Source: Flammeovirga sp. SJP92
Lineage (GTDB): Bacteria; Bacteroidota; Bacteroidia; Cytophagales; Flammeovirgaceae
DNA: 64,000 nucleotides
Reading direction: 5' to 3'
Assembly: GCF_001583495.1 (NCBI RefSeq)
Contig: NZ_LQAQ01000078.1
Span: forward strand, 33,265 to 97,264
The notes under the pieces were generated by a model. The model was given only the letters and a program-made list of their open reading frames with translations. It did not search any database and was not told the origin of the DNA. A program made the translations under genes and the position numbers. This document shows, one piece after another, positions 36,353-48,284 of the stretch (position 1 is its first letter; every line of letters starts with the position of its first letter).

Positions 36353-37879
36353 ATGCGTATCGATAAATATTTACTTTATTTTGTTTGTGTATTATTGTGG
36401 TCATGTTCTGTCAAGACTCCTTCTTCTCCAGAAGAGAGCCTTGCTAGACCTAATATTCTTTGGATTACACTAGAAGACACATCTCCACATTTTATAGGTG
36501 CTTATGGTAATAAACAAGCCAAGACACCTAATATGGATGCTTTAGCGAGGGAAGGTTTTAAAATGAATAATGCGTTTTCTACGGCCACAGTTTGTTCGCC
36601 TTCAAGATCTTGCATTATCACAGGTATTCATGCCAACAGATTAGGAACAGCTAATCATAGGAGTACTATTGAAATCCCCTCTGATGTTAAAGCTTTTCCC
36701 TACTACTTAAAGGAAGCGGGTTACTTTACCACGAATAACAATAAAACTGATTACAACTTAGCCCAAGAAAAAGAAAAAGTAGCCGAAGCCTGGCACCTCA
36801 GTAAAGGAAAGTCAGGATGGTGGGATAGAAAAGAACATGATCAACCTTTCTTTTCTGTCTTCAATTTAATGACATCTCATGAGTCTTACACCATGGTAAA
36901 CCCTTATGCATTTTATGAAAAGAAAGTCAGAAATGTTTTATCAGAAGTGGAACTTACAAAACCAGAAAACATAGAGTTGCCTCCTTTTTATGCGGACAAT
37001 GAAGAAATGAGATCTTATGTGGCAAGAATGTACGATTGTATAACCCTCACAGATAAAAAAATAGGAGAAATCATCACTCGATTAAAGGAAGACGGACTGT
37101 TTGATAATACAATCATTTTTGTTTTCGCAGACCATGGTGAAGGTTTGCCAAGATTTAAAGGAGCAGGTCTGAACTTAGGACATCAAGTACCGATGTTTGT
37201 ACATGTACCCGAAAAGTATAAGCATTTACTGAACGTCGAAAAAGAGGAAATGGAGAATAGAATCATTTCATTTGAAGATCTAGCTCCTTCTGTTTTGTCT
37301 TTGGCAGGAGTGGAGGTTCCAGATTATATGAAAGGTGAAAATATTTTTGCATCAGACTTTCAACGTAAATACATGTGGGGTGGACGCGATGGCTGTGGTG
37401 AGGTCATCGATCAAGTGAGAACGGTGACGGATGGGCGTTACACTTATGTGAGAAATTATATGACAGACTATCCCATTGTGCAATGGCACAAATATTCTGA
37501 CAATGCCGATATTCTGAAAAAAATGCATAAAGATACCAAGGCAAAAACATTGAACAACCTTCAATATCAAGTTCTTGGAAAAGGAAAGAAAGCAGAATGG
37601 TTATTTGATAATCAGAAAGATAAATGGAATGTAAATGATTTGTCAGACAATGAGAACTATAAAGATCTGATGACCAAATTCAGAGCCATTAATAAAAAGG
37701 AAATTTTAAAGCAAAGAGATTTACATTTCATACCGGCAGGTGAGATGGACGTCTTATCAAAAGGGAGTACACCTTTTGAAGCAATGGCAAGTGACCAAGT
37801 ATACCCTCTAGAAAGAATCCTTCAGGTGGCAGCGTTAGCAGGAAGAGGAAATTATTATAAAGATAAGTACACCTTTTGA
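36353..37879 (+). CDS. Lipoprotein type I sulfatase, N-terminal part of a gene split by a tandem duplication
   Basis: 508 residues up to a frameshift stop. Lipobox LWSC with Cys18; formylglycine motif C-S-P-S-R with Cys81; the first metal motif is LEDTSP (Glu41-Asp42), the same Glu-Asp variant as in the paralogue at 10011, with which it shares the whole sulfatase fold (FADHGEGLPR, NNNKTDYN). A 100-bp exact tandem copy (37766-37965) shifts the frame and gives a stop at 37879. The missing C-terminal part continues in the next frame at 37884-38390. Removing one copy restores an open frame of 645 residues, close to the 636 of the paralogue. All catalytic motifs lie before the break. Confidence 0.85.
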   Translation: MRIDKYLLYFVCVLLWSCSVKTPSSPEESLARPNILWITLEDTSPHFIGAYGNKQAKTPNMDALAREGFKMNNAFSTATVCSPSRSCIITGIHANRLGTANHRSTIEIPSDVKAFPYYLKEAGYFTTNNNKTDYNLAQEKEKVAEAWHLSKGKSGWWDRKEHDQPFFSVFNLMTSHESYTMVNPYAFYEKKVRNVLSEVELTKPENIELPPFYADNEEMRSYVARMYDCITLTDKKIGEIITRLKEDGLFDNTIIFVFADHGEGLPRFKGAGLNLGHQVPMFVHVPEKYKHLLNVEKEEMENRIISFEDLAPSVLSLAGVEVPDYMKGENIFASDFQRKYMWGGRDGCGEVIDQVRTVTDGRYTYVRNYMTDYPIVQWHKYSDNADILKKMHKDTKAKTLNNLQYQVLGKGKKAEWLFDNQKDKWNVNDLSDNENYKDLMTKFRAINKKEILKQRDLHFIPAGEMDVLSKGSTPFEAMASDQVYPLERILQVAALAGRGNYYKDKYTF

Positions 37880-37965
37880 AGCAATGGCAAGTGACCAAGT
37901 ATACCCTCTAGAAAGAATCCTTCAGGTGGCAGCGTTAGCAGGAAGAGGAAATTATTATAAAGATA
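37766..37965 (+). repeat. Exact 100-bp tandem duplication
   Basis: Unit 1 is 37766-37865 and unit 2 is 37866-37965, identical base for base, with one base of extra identity beyond the junction. A period of 100 is not a multiple of 3, so the sulfatase gene is frameshifted. A second duplication with a period of 101 bp occurs at 63204-63405. Recent event or assembly artefact; see findings. Confidence 0.95.
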
Positions 37966-38390
37966 AACAAATAGCTTTTTTGGCATCATCACTCCCTATG
38001 CAACGCTATTGGGCTTTGGTAGGGCTAAGAGCTCAGGAATTAGACAAAGGTGAGCTTTCTCAGGTAGAAGGATTACTTGATGATGAAAACCCTTTCAACC
38101 AAATAGAAGCGGCTACGATTCTGTATAGAAATGCACATGTTCCAAAAGCTAAAAAAGTATTACAAAAATATGGTGCTTCTGATAATGCATTTATTGCATG
38201 GCATGCCGTTAGGGCTGTTCAAATGATGCCTGTGTCAGAATATAAGGCTTTTGAATCAACATTCAGATATGTGACTACTTCTTTAAAAGAACGAGCAAAA
38301 CTTAATCGAAAGCATGAGATCTATAATGCCATCAACGCGGCAGCTCAAGCTCTAGAAGTAATGAAATCTAATGATCAACCTATTATCTAA
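37884..38390 (+). pseudogene. C-terminal part of the split sulfatase (HEAT-like extension)
   Basis: Frame of 168 residues from the first ATG in the second duplicate copy. Its first residues (MASDQVYPLERILQVAALAGRGNYYKDK) repeat the end of the preceding fragment exactly. The remainder (QRYWALVGLRAQELDKG...AAAQALEVM) is a helical, HEAT-like extension matching the C-terminal region of the sulfatase at 10011. It is not an independent gene. Ends 14 bp before the next sulfatase gene. Confidence 0.85.
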
Positions 38391-38404
38391 AAAATTTAAT
38401 AGTA

Positions 38405-39829
38405 ATGAAGAAATTTATATCGTATTTATCAGCAGGAATTTTATTATTTTCCTCATGTCAAAAGACTCAAAAAGATACTTCTGCAGTAGAAGAAGAAAAA
38501 TTGCCCAATGTCGTGATTTTCCTCGCAGATGATGCAGGTTATGCAGACTTTGGTTTTCAAGGGTCTAAAAGTATTCCTACTCCGCATCTCGATAATTTAG
38601 CAAGCGGAGGAGTTGTTTTCACTGATGCCCATACTACATGTTCGGTCTGCAGTCCTTCAAGAGCAGGATTATTGACTGGTAGATACCAGCATCGTTTTGG
38701 ACATGAAAATAACTTTTTGCACGGCAAATATGGTATGGATACCACTGAGGTGACAATGGCTGATGTCTTGAAGACGAAAGGTTATAATACGGCTCTTTTT
38801 GGAAAGTGGCATTTAGGAACACAAGATTATTTCCATCCGAACAGCAGAGGCTTTGATGAATTTTATGGTTTCTTAGGAGGACATAGAGGTTACTTCTTTA
38901 ACCCTGATAAATATGACGCTGCTGATAAGACTTCTACGCAAATCAATCATAATGGTAAACACGAAGCATTTGATGGATATTTAACCGATGTATTAGCAGA
39001 CAGAGCGATTGACTTTATTCGTGAAAATAAAAAAAGCGAAACACCTTTCTTGGCATTATTGTCTTTCAATGCTGTGCATACCCCTTTACAAGCGAAAGAG
39101 GAAGATCTAGAAAAGTTCAAAGATCATCCTCGACAAAAAGTAGCGGCCATGACATTCTCTTTGGATGAAGCGATCGGTAATGTAATGCAAACTTTGAAAG
39201 AGGAAGGTTTAGAAGAAAATACAATTGTCTTTTTCTTTAGTGATAATGGAGGAACGGGCAATGGTGACAATTCGCCTTTAAAATCAAACAAAGGGTATGA
39301 GTTTGAAGGAGGACATAGAGTACCGTACTTAATGTATTGGAAAGGACAAGTAAAAGGAGGATTGACTTATGATGGATTAACTTCTACATTAGATGTGATG
39401 CCAACGATTTTGAAAGCGGCAGGAATTGAAAAAACACCTAAAGAGCTTGATGGTGTAGATCTTTTGCCTTACGTGAAAGGTACAAAAGAAGGTATGCCTC
39501 ATGATGAATTGTATTGGAGAATTGGAGACTGGAAAGCGACGCGTTATAAAAACTATAAATTAGTGAAAGCGGAGCAGGTAGGACATGTTCTTTATAATTT
39601 AGATGATGATATTTCGGAACAAAAAGTACTCAACGAAGCATTGCCAAAAGTGGAAGGACAGTTGTTGAAAAACTTGAATGATTGGGAAAACGATGTAATT
39701 CCTGCTGCATGGCCTGGTACAGCGGGATGGACTGAAGTAAAAAGATATGCTTATGGAGATCTTTTTGAAAACCGCAAACCTTCCATTACAAGCCCTGGTC
39801 AATTGAAGAAACTCAAGACGCAAAAATAG
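38405..39829 (+). CDS. Lipoprotein type I sulfatase (CSPSR active site)
   Basis: 474 residues; lipobox LFSSC with Cys18. Formylglycine motif C-S-P-S-R with Cys82, metal-site Asp42-Asp43 (LADDAGYADF), GKWHLGTQDYFHPNSRGFDEFYGFLGGHRGYF, and FSDNGGTGNGDNSPLKSNKGYEFEGGHRVPY. This subgroup (with the GGHRGYF segment) resembles the sulfatase at 48285 (GYTSGGHDYF). It follows the split sulfatase by 14 bp and its stop is 1 bp before the next ATG, so the block is one operon. Confidence 0.92.
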   Translation: MKKFISYLSAGILLFSSCQKTQKDTSAVEEEKLPNVVIFLADDAGYADFGFQGSKSIPTPHLDNLASGGVVFTDAHTTCSVCSPSRAGLLTGRYQHRFGHENNFLHGKYGMDTTEVTMADVLKTKGYNTALFGKWHLGTQDYFHPNSRGFDEFYGFLGGHRGYFFNPDKYDAADKTSTQINHNGKHEAFDGYLTDVLADRAIDFIRENKKSETPFLALLSFNAVHTPLQAKEEDLEKFKDHPRQKVAAMTFSLDEAIGNVMQTLKEEGLEENTIVFFFSDNGGTGNGDNSPLKSNKGYEFEGGHRVPYLMYWKGQVKGGLTYDGLTSTLDVMPTILKAAGIEKTPKELDGVDLLPYVKGTKEGMPHDELYWRIGDWKATRYKNYKLVKAEQVGHVLYNLDDDISEQKVLNEALPKVEGQLLKNLNDWENDVIPAAWPGTAGWTEVKRYAYGDLFENRKPSITSPGQLKKLKTQK

Positions 39830-39830
39830 G

Positions 39831-41417
39831 ATGAAAACTACAAGTGACTTAATCAATTTTTTACCAATTCTTCTATTGCTATCCTTCTCCTGTAGTGTGA
39901 AGGATGGTAATAAGAATACAAATTTGCCTCAAAAACCCAATATTATTGTTATTCTGGCAGACGATATGGGATTTTCAGACCTAGGGTGCACGGGCAGTGA
40001 AATCAATACTCCCAATTTAGACCAATTGGCTTCTGATGGTGTTCTATTTACTAATTTTTATAATACTCCTCGCTGTGCTCCTTCAAGAGCGTCATTGTTG
40101 ACAGGATTATATGCTCATCAAACGGGTGTTGGACACTTGGTGGAAGATTGGAAAAAACCGGGTTATAAAGGTTACCTTTCGAAGAATACCGTGACTGTGG
40201 CGGAAGTGCTGAAGGAAAATGGTTACCACACTATTATGTCAGGGAAATGGCACTTGGGCGATAATCAGGAACATTGGCCCAATGAGAGAGGTTTTGAAGA
40301 TTTTTATGGTATTCCAGCGGGTGGGGGTGTTTACTTTTACCCTACAAAATTCTTGAACAGAGAAGTGTATAAAAATGGTGTGAAAACAAAAGAGAATCCA
40401 AATACTTTTTATTCTACCAATAATTTCACCGATGAGGCCATCCAATTTATAGATCAGTCGAAAGGGGACAACAAACCTTTCTTCTTGTATATGGCTCAGA
40501 TTGCCCCTCATTTTCCATTACAAGCTCTGCCTGAAGATATTGAAAAATACAAAGGCAAGTATGAGGTAGGGTATCAAGCTATCCGTGAAAAACGATTCGC
40601 GAAGCAAAAAGAATTAGGCATTTTTCCAGAAAATCTAAAAATGACCAAAGGAGAACACCCGGAATGGAGTGAACTGGAAGATACTAAAGCAGAAGCACAC
40701 AAAATGAGTGTTTATGCGGCACAGGTAGATCGATTGGATCAGAATATCGGAAAGTTGATTAATTATTTGAAAAAGGAAAATATGTATGATAATACCGCCA
40801 TTTTCTTCTTATCGGATAATGGAGGATGTCATCAAATGGTGAACCGTTCGCCAGGAGTTACCCCGGGAGGAAAAGATTCTTTTGAATCGTATGGTCACTG
40901 GGCTAATGTGAGTAATACTCCCTTCAAATTATGGAAAAGAGAAACCATGGAAGGTGGAATTATGACACCATTTATTGCCCATTTCCCTAAGAATATCAAA
41001 GTCAATAATGGGTTGAACAATCAGCCTGCTCATATCATCGATGTAATGGCCACATGTTTGGATTTAGCAGGAGTAAGCTATCCAACTTCTTACCAGGAAA
41101 ATGAGATTTATCCTACCGAAGGACAAAGCATTTTACCATTGGCACAAGGACAGAAAACAAATCAAGAAAGAATGCTTTTTTGGGAGCATGAAGGCAATAA
41201 GGCTGTACGCCAAGGAGACTGGAAAATGGTGAAAAGAAAGAAGTCGGATTGGATGTTGTTTAACATGAAGACAGACCCATTGGAAGAGCAAAACGTTATT
41301 GATCAATACCCTGAAAAATCGAAGGCCTACACTGTTGCTTATCAGCAATGGATGACAGACCACTTTGTGGAAGAATGGCCGGTGAAAAAGAAAAAGAAGA
41401 AAAAGAAACTAAACTAA
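39831..41417 (+). CDS. Lipoprotein type I sulfatase (CAPSR active site)
   Basis: 528 residues; lipobox SFSC with Cys21. Formylglycine motif C-A-P-S-R with Cys82 (NTPRCAPSRASLLTG), metal-site Asp44-Asp45 (LADDMGFSD), GKWHLGDNQEHWP, IAPHFPLQA, and LSDNGGCHQ. The family is of the larger arylsulfatase type (AslA-like), with a long insert around the SDNGG region. The C-terminal tail is a run of nine lysines caused by A/G-rich DNA. The GH2 gene begins 2 bp after the stop. Confidence 0.92.
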   Translation: MKTTSDLINFLPILLLLSFSCSVKDGNKNTNLPQKPNIIVILADDMGFSDLGCTGSEINTPNLDQLASDGVLFTNFYNTPRCAPSRASLLTGLYAHQTGVGHLVEDWKKPGYKGYLSKNTVTVAEVLKENGYHTIMSGKWHLGDNQEHWPNERGFEDFYGIPAGGGVYFYPTKFLNREVYKNGVKTKENPNTFYSTNNFTDEAIQFIDQSKGDNKPFFLYMAQIAPHFPLQALPEDIEKYKGKYEVGYQAIREKRFAKQKELGIFPENLKMTKGEHPEWSELEDTKAEAHKMSVYAAQVDRLDQNIGKLINYLKKENMYDNTAIFFLSDNGGCHQMVNRSPGVTPGGKDSFESYGHWANVSNTPFKLWKRETMEGGIMTPFIAHFPKNIKVNNGLNNQPAHIIDVMATCLDLAGVSYPTSYQENEIYPTEGQSILPLAQGQKTNQERMLFWEHEGNKAVRQGDWKMVKRKKSDWMLFNMKTDPLEEQNVIDQYPEKSKAYTVAYQQWMTDHFVEEWPVKKKKKKKKLN

Positions 41418-41419
41418 CA

Positions 41420-43984
41420 ATGAAAAGAAATATCTTAACATTCGTCTTATTGATACTAAGCTTAGGGCAGGGATTTGCTCAGGAAGTAGTATCGTTGAAC
41501 GGCATTTGGGATTTTAAAATTGACCGTTACAATCAAGGACTGAAAAACCAATGGTTTCTTGAACCTCAAAACCAAGATTGGGGAAAGTTGGAAGTACCTG
41601 GTAACTGGGATACAGAAAATGAGTACGCCAATTTTTCTGGTGTGGCATGGTATCACACCACATTTGCAACCTCAGAAAACGTTAAAGACAAATTAGTACG
41701 TCTTTATTTTGAATCAGTTTATAATGAAGCGACTGTTTGGTTAAACGGTGAAAAGTTAGGCACTAATCCTTTTGGTTTTTTACCCTTTGAATACAAAATC
41801 AATGAAAAATTACGTGCTGACCGCCCTAACGATTTGGTACTGAGAGTAGACAATACTTTCAAAAGAGGAGCAATCTGGAACTGGGGTGGTATTCGCCGTC
41901 CGGTACATCTAGAAATCACAGAAAAGTATCGTTTAGTAGCACAAAAAGTGATTGCTACTCCAGATTTAGAGAAAGGAACGGCTTCAATTGTAATGAATTT
42001 GGCTTTTGAAAATAATCAATTGGGGGAGAAAGACTTATCATATGCAATTGAGATTGCAAGCAAAGACAACCCATCAAAAGTACTTCTTAAAAAGAAAGGA
42101 AATATTGTGGTTGGACAAGGTGCAACGAAAGTAGTCGACATCAACTTTAACCTCTCAAAGAAGTACGTAAAACTGTGGGATTACAACCATCCAAACTTAT
42201 ACCTTTCTAAGGTGACTATTTTTGATGGAAAAGAAAAAATTCAAGAAGCAACAGACCGATTTGGTATCAGAAAACTAGAAGTTGTGGGCATGGAGCTTCA
42301 CTTAAACGGGAAAAACTTCAGACCATTAGGGTTTAATGTTGTTCCAGATGATCGCTTCACAGGTAATACTTTGAATAGAGAGCGTATTTTAGAAGATATT
42401 GCTTTGATGAAAAGCCTGGGCGCCAACTTTGCCCGTGTGAGTCACTTGCCTTTACCTAAAGAGTATCTTGATTTATTGGACGAGAACGGTATCATGACTT
42501 TTGAAGAAGTGGCTCTTTGGGGAAAAGACAAATGGGTGGATCCCAATCATCCAATGCCAAAAGCGTGGTTGGAAACAATGATTTCAACAAAGTACAATCA
42601 CCCTTCTGTAATTGGTTGGAGTGTTGGTAATGAGATTGGTTACCGATCGGCGAACCCTTTGGTCAATGAGTATGTAAAATCAGCCATTGATCATGCAAAG
42701 AAATTAGATCCTTCTCGCTTGGCTGTATACGTTTCCCACTCAGCCCAAAATCAAGAAAATGACGCTTCTCAATATTGTGATTTAGTGATGTTGAACATTT
42801 ATGGTGGATGGGGCAATGCCTTGAAAAAATGCCATAAAAACTTTCCGAACAAGCCTATTTTTATGAGTGAATATGGCGGGAGATTAACGAGCGAATTTCC
42901 AAATGAAGGAATTGTAGATGGAAAGAAAATGCTCGATCAAATGAGAGGAAAAGACTATTGTGTTGGTGCTTCACTTTGGACACTGAATGACTACAGAAGT
43001 ATGTGGCATGGAAATACAGGTTGGGCTACTACAGAATCTCAAAATAGAGCCTGGGGCTTGGTCAATACATACAGACAAAAGAAAAGAGCGTATTTCCATT
43101 TTAGAGAGCAGTATGCACCTTTTGATACTTTATTTGTAGAGCATAATTCCTTAGAAAATACAAAACAACATAGTCAAATTGTTTTACAGCCAAGACCTGA
43201 AAAAGGACTTCCAGCATATGAATTAATTGATTATAATTTAGTAGTGAAAACTTTTGATAAAGAAGGGAATGAATTGTCTTCAACAACGAAAAAATTACCT
43301 TCTATCTACCCAGGTGGCAAGGAGCTAAAAGTGGCTTTTGATTGGACTAAAACTACTGAAGTAGCAATGACACAGGTTTTAATCACAGATGCTTTAGGGT
43401 ATGATATTTTTAATATCAATGAATATTTTAATGCACCTGCCACACCTACTGTAAGAACAGTATTGAATTCAACTGCTAAAGGAAGAATTGTATTTGATAA
43501 AGTTTGGAATGCTGAAGAATACAAATTGTATTACAAAGGAAAAGATGGAGAGTTGCAAGAAACAGAACCTACTATTGATAATTACATTCAATTAGGTCAA
43601 TTAAAGAAAAATAAGAAATATGATTGTGAATTAGTAGCCATCAACAGTTTTGGTGAAAGTGAAAGGTTTGCTTTTGTTTTTGAAAAAAATGAAGAAGAAT
43701 TACCACCATTAATCTTCATTATGGAGGGCGGTGAAAATTGTATATTCATAGGATATGATTCACATCCATCGGACTTCTTATATGATGTGAGATATGGTAC
43801 TGAGGAAGGTGAGCTGGATCAAGAAATGTCATTCAATCTAAGAGGCTCTTATAAGATACCTTTTCTTCAGCCTAACACCACTTATTATATTCAGATGAGA
43901 AAACGAATGCAGTGGGGATTTGCTTCTCAATGGAGTGAAACATATAAAGTAACAACAAAGAATAATAGCAAAACCACTCAATAA
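41420..43984 (+). CDS. GH2 family glycoside hydrolase with C-terminal fibronectin domain
   Basis: 854 residues from the ATG at 41420, which gives a proper signal peptide (1-20, GQGFA-Q). The in-frame ATG at 41348 lies inside the previous gene and would place a charged stretch before it, so it is rejected. The layout is GH2 sugar-binding (22-170), Ig-like (175-285) and barrel (290-600). The acid/base is Glu405 in GWSVGNEIGY and the nucleophile Glu484 in FMSEYGG. After the barrel come an Ig-like segment and a fibronectin type III-like domain (about 690-780, VWNAEEYKLYYKG). Retaining beta-glycosidase, likely beta-galactosidase or beta-glucuronidase. Last gene of the sulfatase block; followed by a hairpin. 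Confidence 0.88.
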   Translation: MKRNILTFVLLILSLGQGFAQEVVSLNGIWDFKIDRYNQGLKNQWFLEPQNQDWGKLEVPGNWDTENEYANFSGVAWYHTTFATSENVKDKLVRLYFESVYNEATVWLNGEKLGTNPFGFLPFEYKINEKLRADRPNDLVLRVDNTFKRGAIWNWGGIRRPVHLEITEKYRLVAQKVIATPDLEKGTASIVMNLAFENNQLGEKDLSYAIEIASKDNPSKVLLKKKGNIVVGQGATKVVDINFNLSKKYVKLWDYNHPNLYLSKVTIFDGKEKIQEATDRFGIRKLEVVGMELHLNGKNFRPLGFNVVPDDRFTGNTLNRERILEDIALMKSLGANFARVSHLPLPKEYLDLLDENGIMTFEEVALWGKDKWVDPNHPMPKAWLETMISTKYNHPSVIGWSVGNEIGYRSANPLVNEYVKSAIDHAKKLDPSRLAVYVSHSAQNQENDASQYCDLVMLNIYGGWGNALKKCHKNFPNKPIFMSEYGGRLTSEFPNEGIVDGKKMLDQMRGKDYCVGASLWTLNDYRSMWHGNTGWATTESQNRAWGLVNTYRQKKRAYFHFREQYAPFDTLFVEHNSLENTKQHSQIVLQPRPEKGLPAYELIDYNLVVKTFDKEGNELSSTTKKLPSIYPGGKELKVAFDWTKTTEVAMTQVLITDALGYDIFNINEYFNAPATPTVRTVLNSTAKGRIVFDKVWNAEEYKLYYKGKDGELQETEPTIDNYIQLGQLKKNKKYDCELVAINSFGESERFAFVFEKNEEELPPLIFIMEGGENCIFIGYDSHPSDFLYDVRYGTEEGELDQEMSFNLRGSYKIPFLQPNTTYYIQMRKRMQWGFASQWSETYKVTTKNNSKTTQ

Positions 43985-44006
43985 TTTTAGTGTAATCGAT
44001 CAGCAC

Positions 44007-44034
44007 GTATTGGGTAAAACTTAGCACCCAATAC
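44007..44034 (+). terminator. Hairpin after the GH2 gene
   Basis: Perfect 9-bp stem GTATTGGGT / ACCCAATAC with a 10-nt loop, 23 bp past the stop. There is no T-tract, so its role as a terminator is tentative. Up to the repeat at 44319 the sequence is AT-rich without further signals. Confidence 0.45.
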
Positions 44035-44318
44035 AATTACCAATTAAGGTGAGAGAACAAAGTTTAAGTAGTGTATTTGGAAGAAGATAGAGTAGTTTTT
44101 ATGAAGTTTATAGCGTTTTTAGGTTGTGAAAATTAAAATTGTATGATGATAATCAATCATAAAAATCAATTTTATGTAGTTACTTGCCATAGAGATCTAA
44201 CATTACAATCTCAATGCAAACCAAAAAACAAAACCACTCTAGATAATGAAATATAGATCTTTTTCTTTTTCCGAATATTGAATAGTAGGAACATTACGAT
44301 GTAGTGTTCTTACTAAGT

Positions 44319-44690
44319 ACATTGTAAACTAAGTTTTCGTTATTTGTGGTATTTAGAAATCAGGAGATTTCTGATGATCTGAAGGACACGAATGACGCTT
44401 ACGCTTAACATTCGTGCCAGTGGGCTTTCTAGTACTCCCCCTGGCCTTGAAGGGAAAAGCGTTAAGAATTTCATGAATTGAGCCGTTAAAAATGATTTTT
44501 CTGTTTGAGCTTTAGCGAGTTTAAAATCATTTAGGCGAAAGGAATGAAATTTAGCTTTTGACTTCTAAGCCTTGACTTTTTTGCTTTGTTTTTGTGTTAA
44601 GACAAAAATGAAGAAGAAGGAAGGTTGAAAGTAGAACCTTCAAAGCTTGTAGAAATGTTGAGTGAAAGTTGACGATAATTTAGTTTACAG
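44319..44690 (+). mobile_element. Family 1 MITE-like repeat, copy D
   Basis: About 372 bp; the left end ACATTGTAAACTAAG and the right end AATTTAGTTTACAG are the family 1 ends. The interior is nearly the same as copy A. A 9-bp direct repeat ACTAAGTAC occurs at 44312-44320 and at 44694-44702, a possible target-site duplication. A family 2 element begins right after it. Confidence 0.85.
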
Positions 44691-44699
44691 AGCACTAAG

Positions 44700-44879
44700 T
44701 ACTAGGACAGAAGTCAGCGGAAATTTCTTGCTCATAATTAAAACTATGAGCAGGTGACAGTCCAACCTCATCAAGACTGAAGTTTTGAAGGTTGGTAACG
44801 TAAGCAACAATTTAGTGTCATAGGAGTCAATATTACTTGCCCATCATGCTATCTTGTACCACTTCTTTTGTCCTAGTAC
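44700..44879 (+). mobile_element. Family 2 MITE-like repeat, copy 1
   Basis: About 180 bp with inverted ends TACTAGGACAGAAG and CTTTTGTCCTAGTA. It is homologous, in opposite orientation, to 52757-52946: shared segments include AATTAAAACTAT, GCAGGTGA, CAACCT and GGAGTCAA. The small hairpins of the other copy are partly decayed here. It lies between copy D of family 1 and the LacZ gene. Confidence 0.75.
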
Positions 44880-44928
44880 ATATCTCTTATTCCTTATTTA
44901 ATAGTGGTTTTCAAAACTGAAAATTTAG

Positions 44929-48174
<3,246 letters not shown>

Positions 48175-48198
48175 ATAAATGTAGTGTGCTCAATTGGG

Positions 48199-48227
48199 TC
48201 ACCTAAGTCCTTTCAGGATTTAGGTGA
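48199..48227 (+). terminator. Terminator after LacZ
   Basis: TCACCTAAGTCCT / AGGATTTAGGTGA stem (one G-T pair) with a 3-nt loop, followed by TTTACTAATCTTTTTTT. Confidence 0.85.
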
Positions 48228-48284
48228 TTTACTAATCTTTTTTTCTCAAAAGTTTCTTTAAAAAGGAATAACAAACTATTTAGT

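Noticed and set aside
41348..41419. Upstream start for the GH2 gene at 41348
   Set aside because: It lies inside the preceding sulfatase gene and would put 24 charged residues before the signal peptide.
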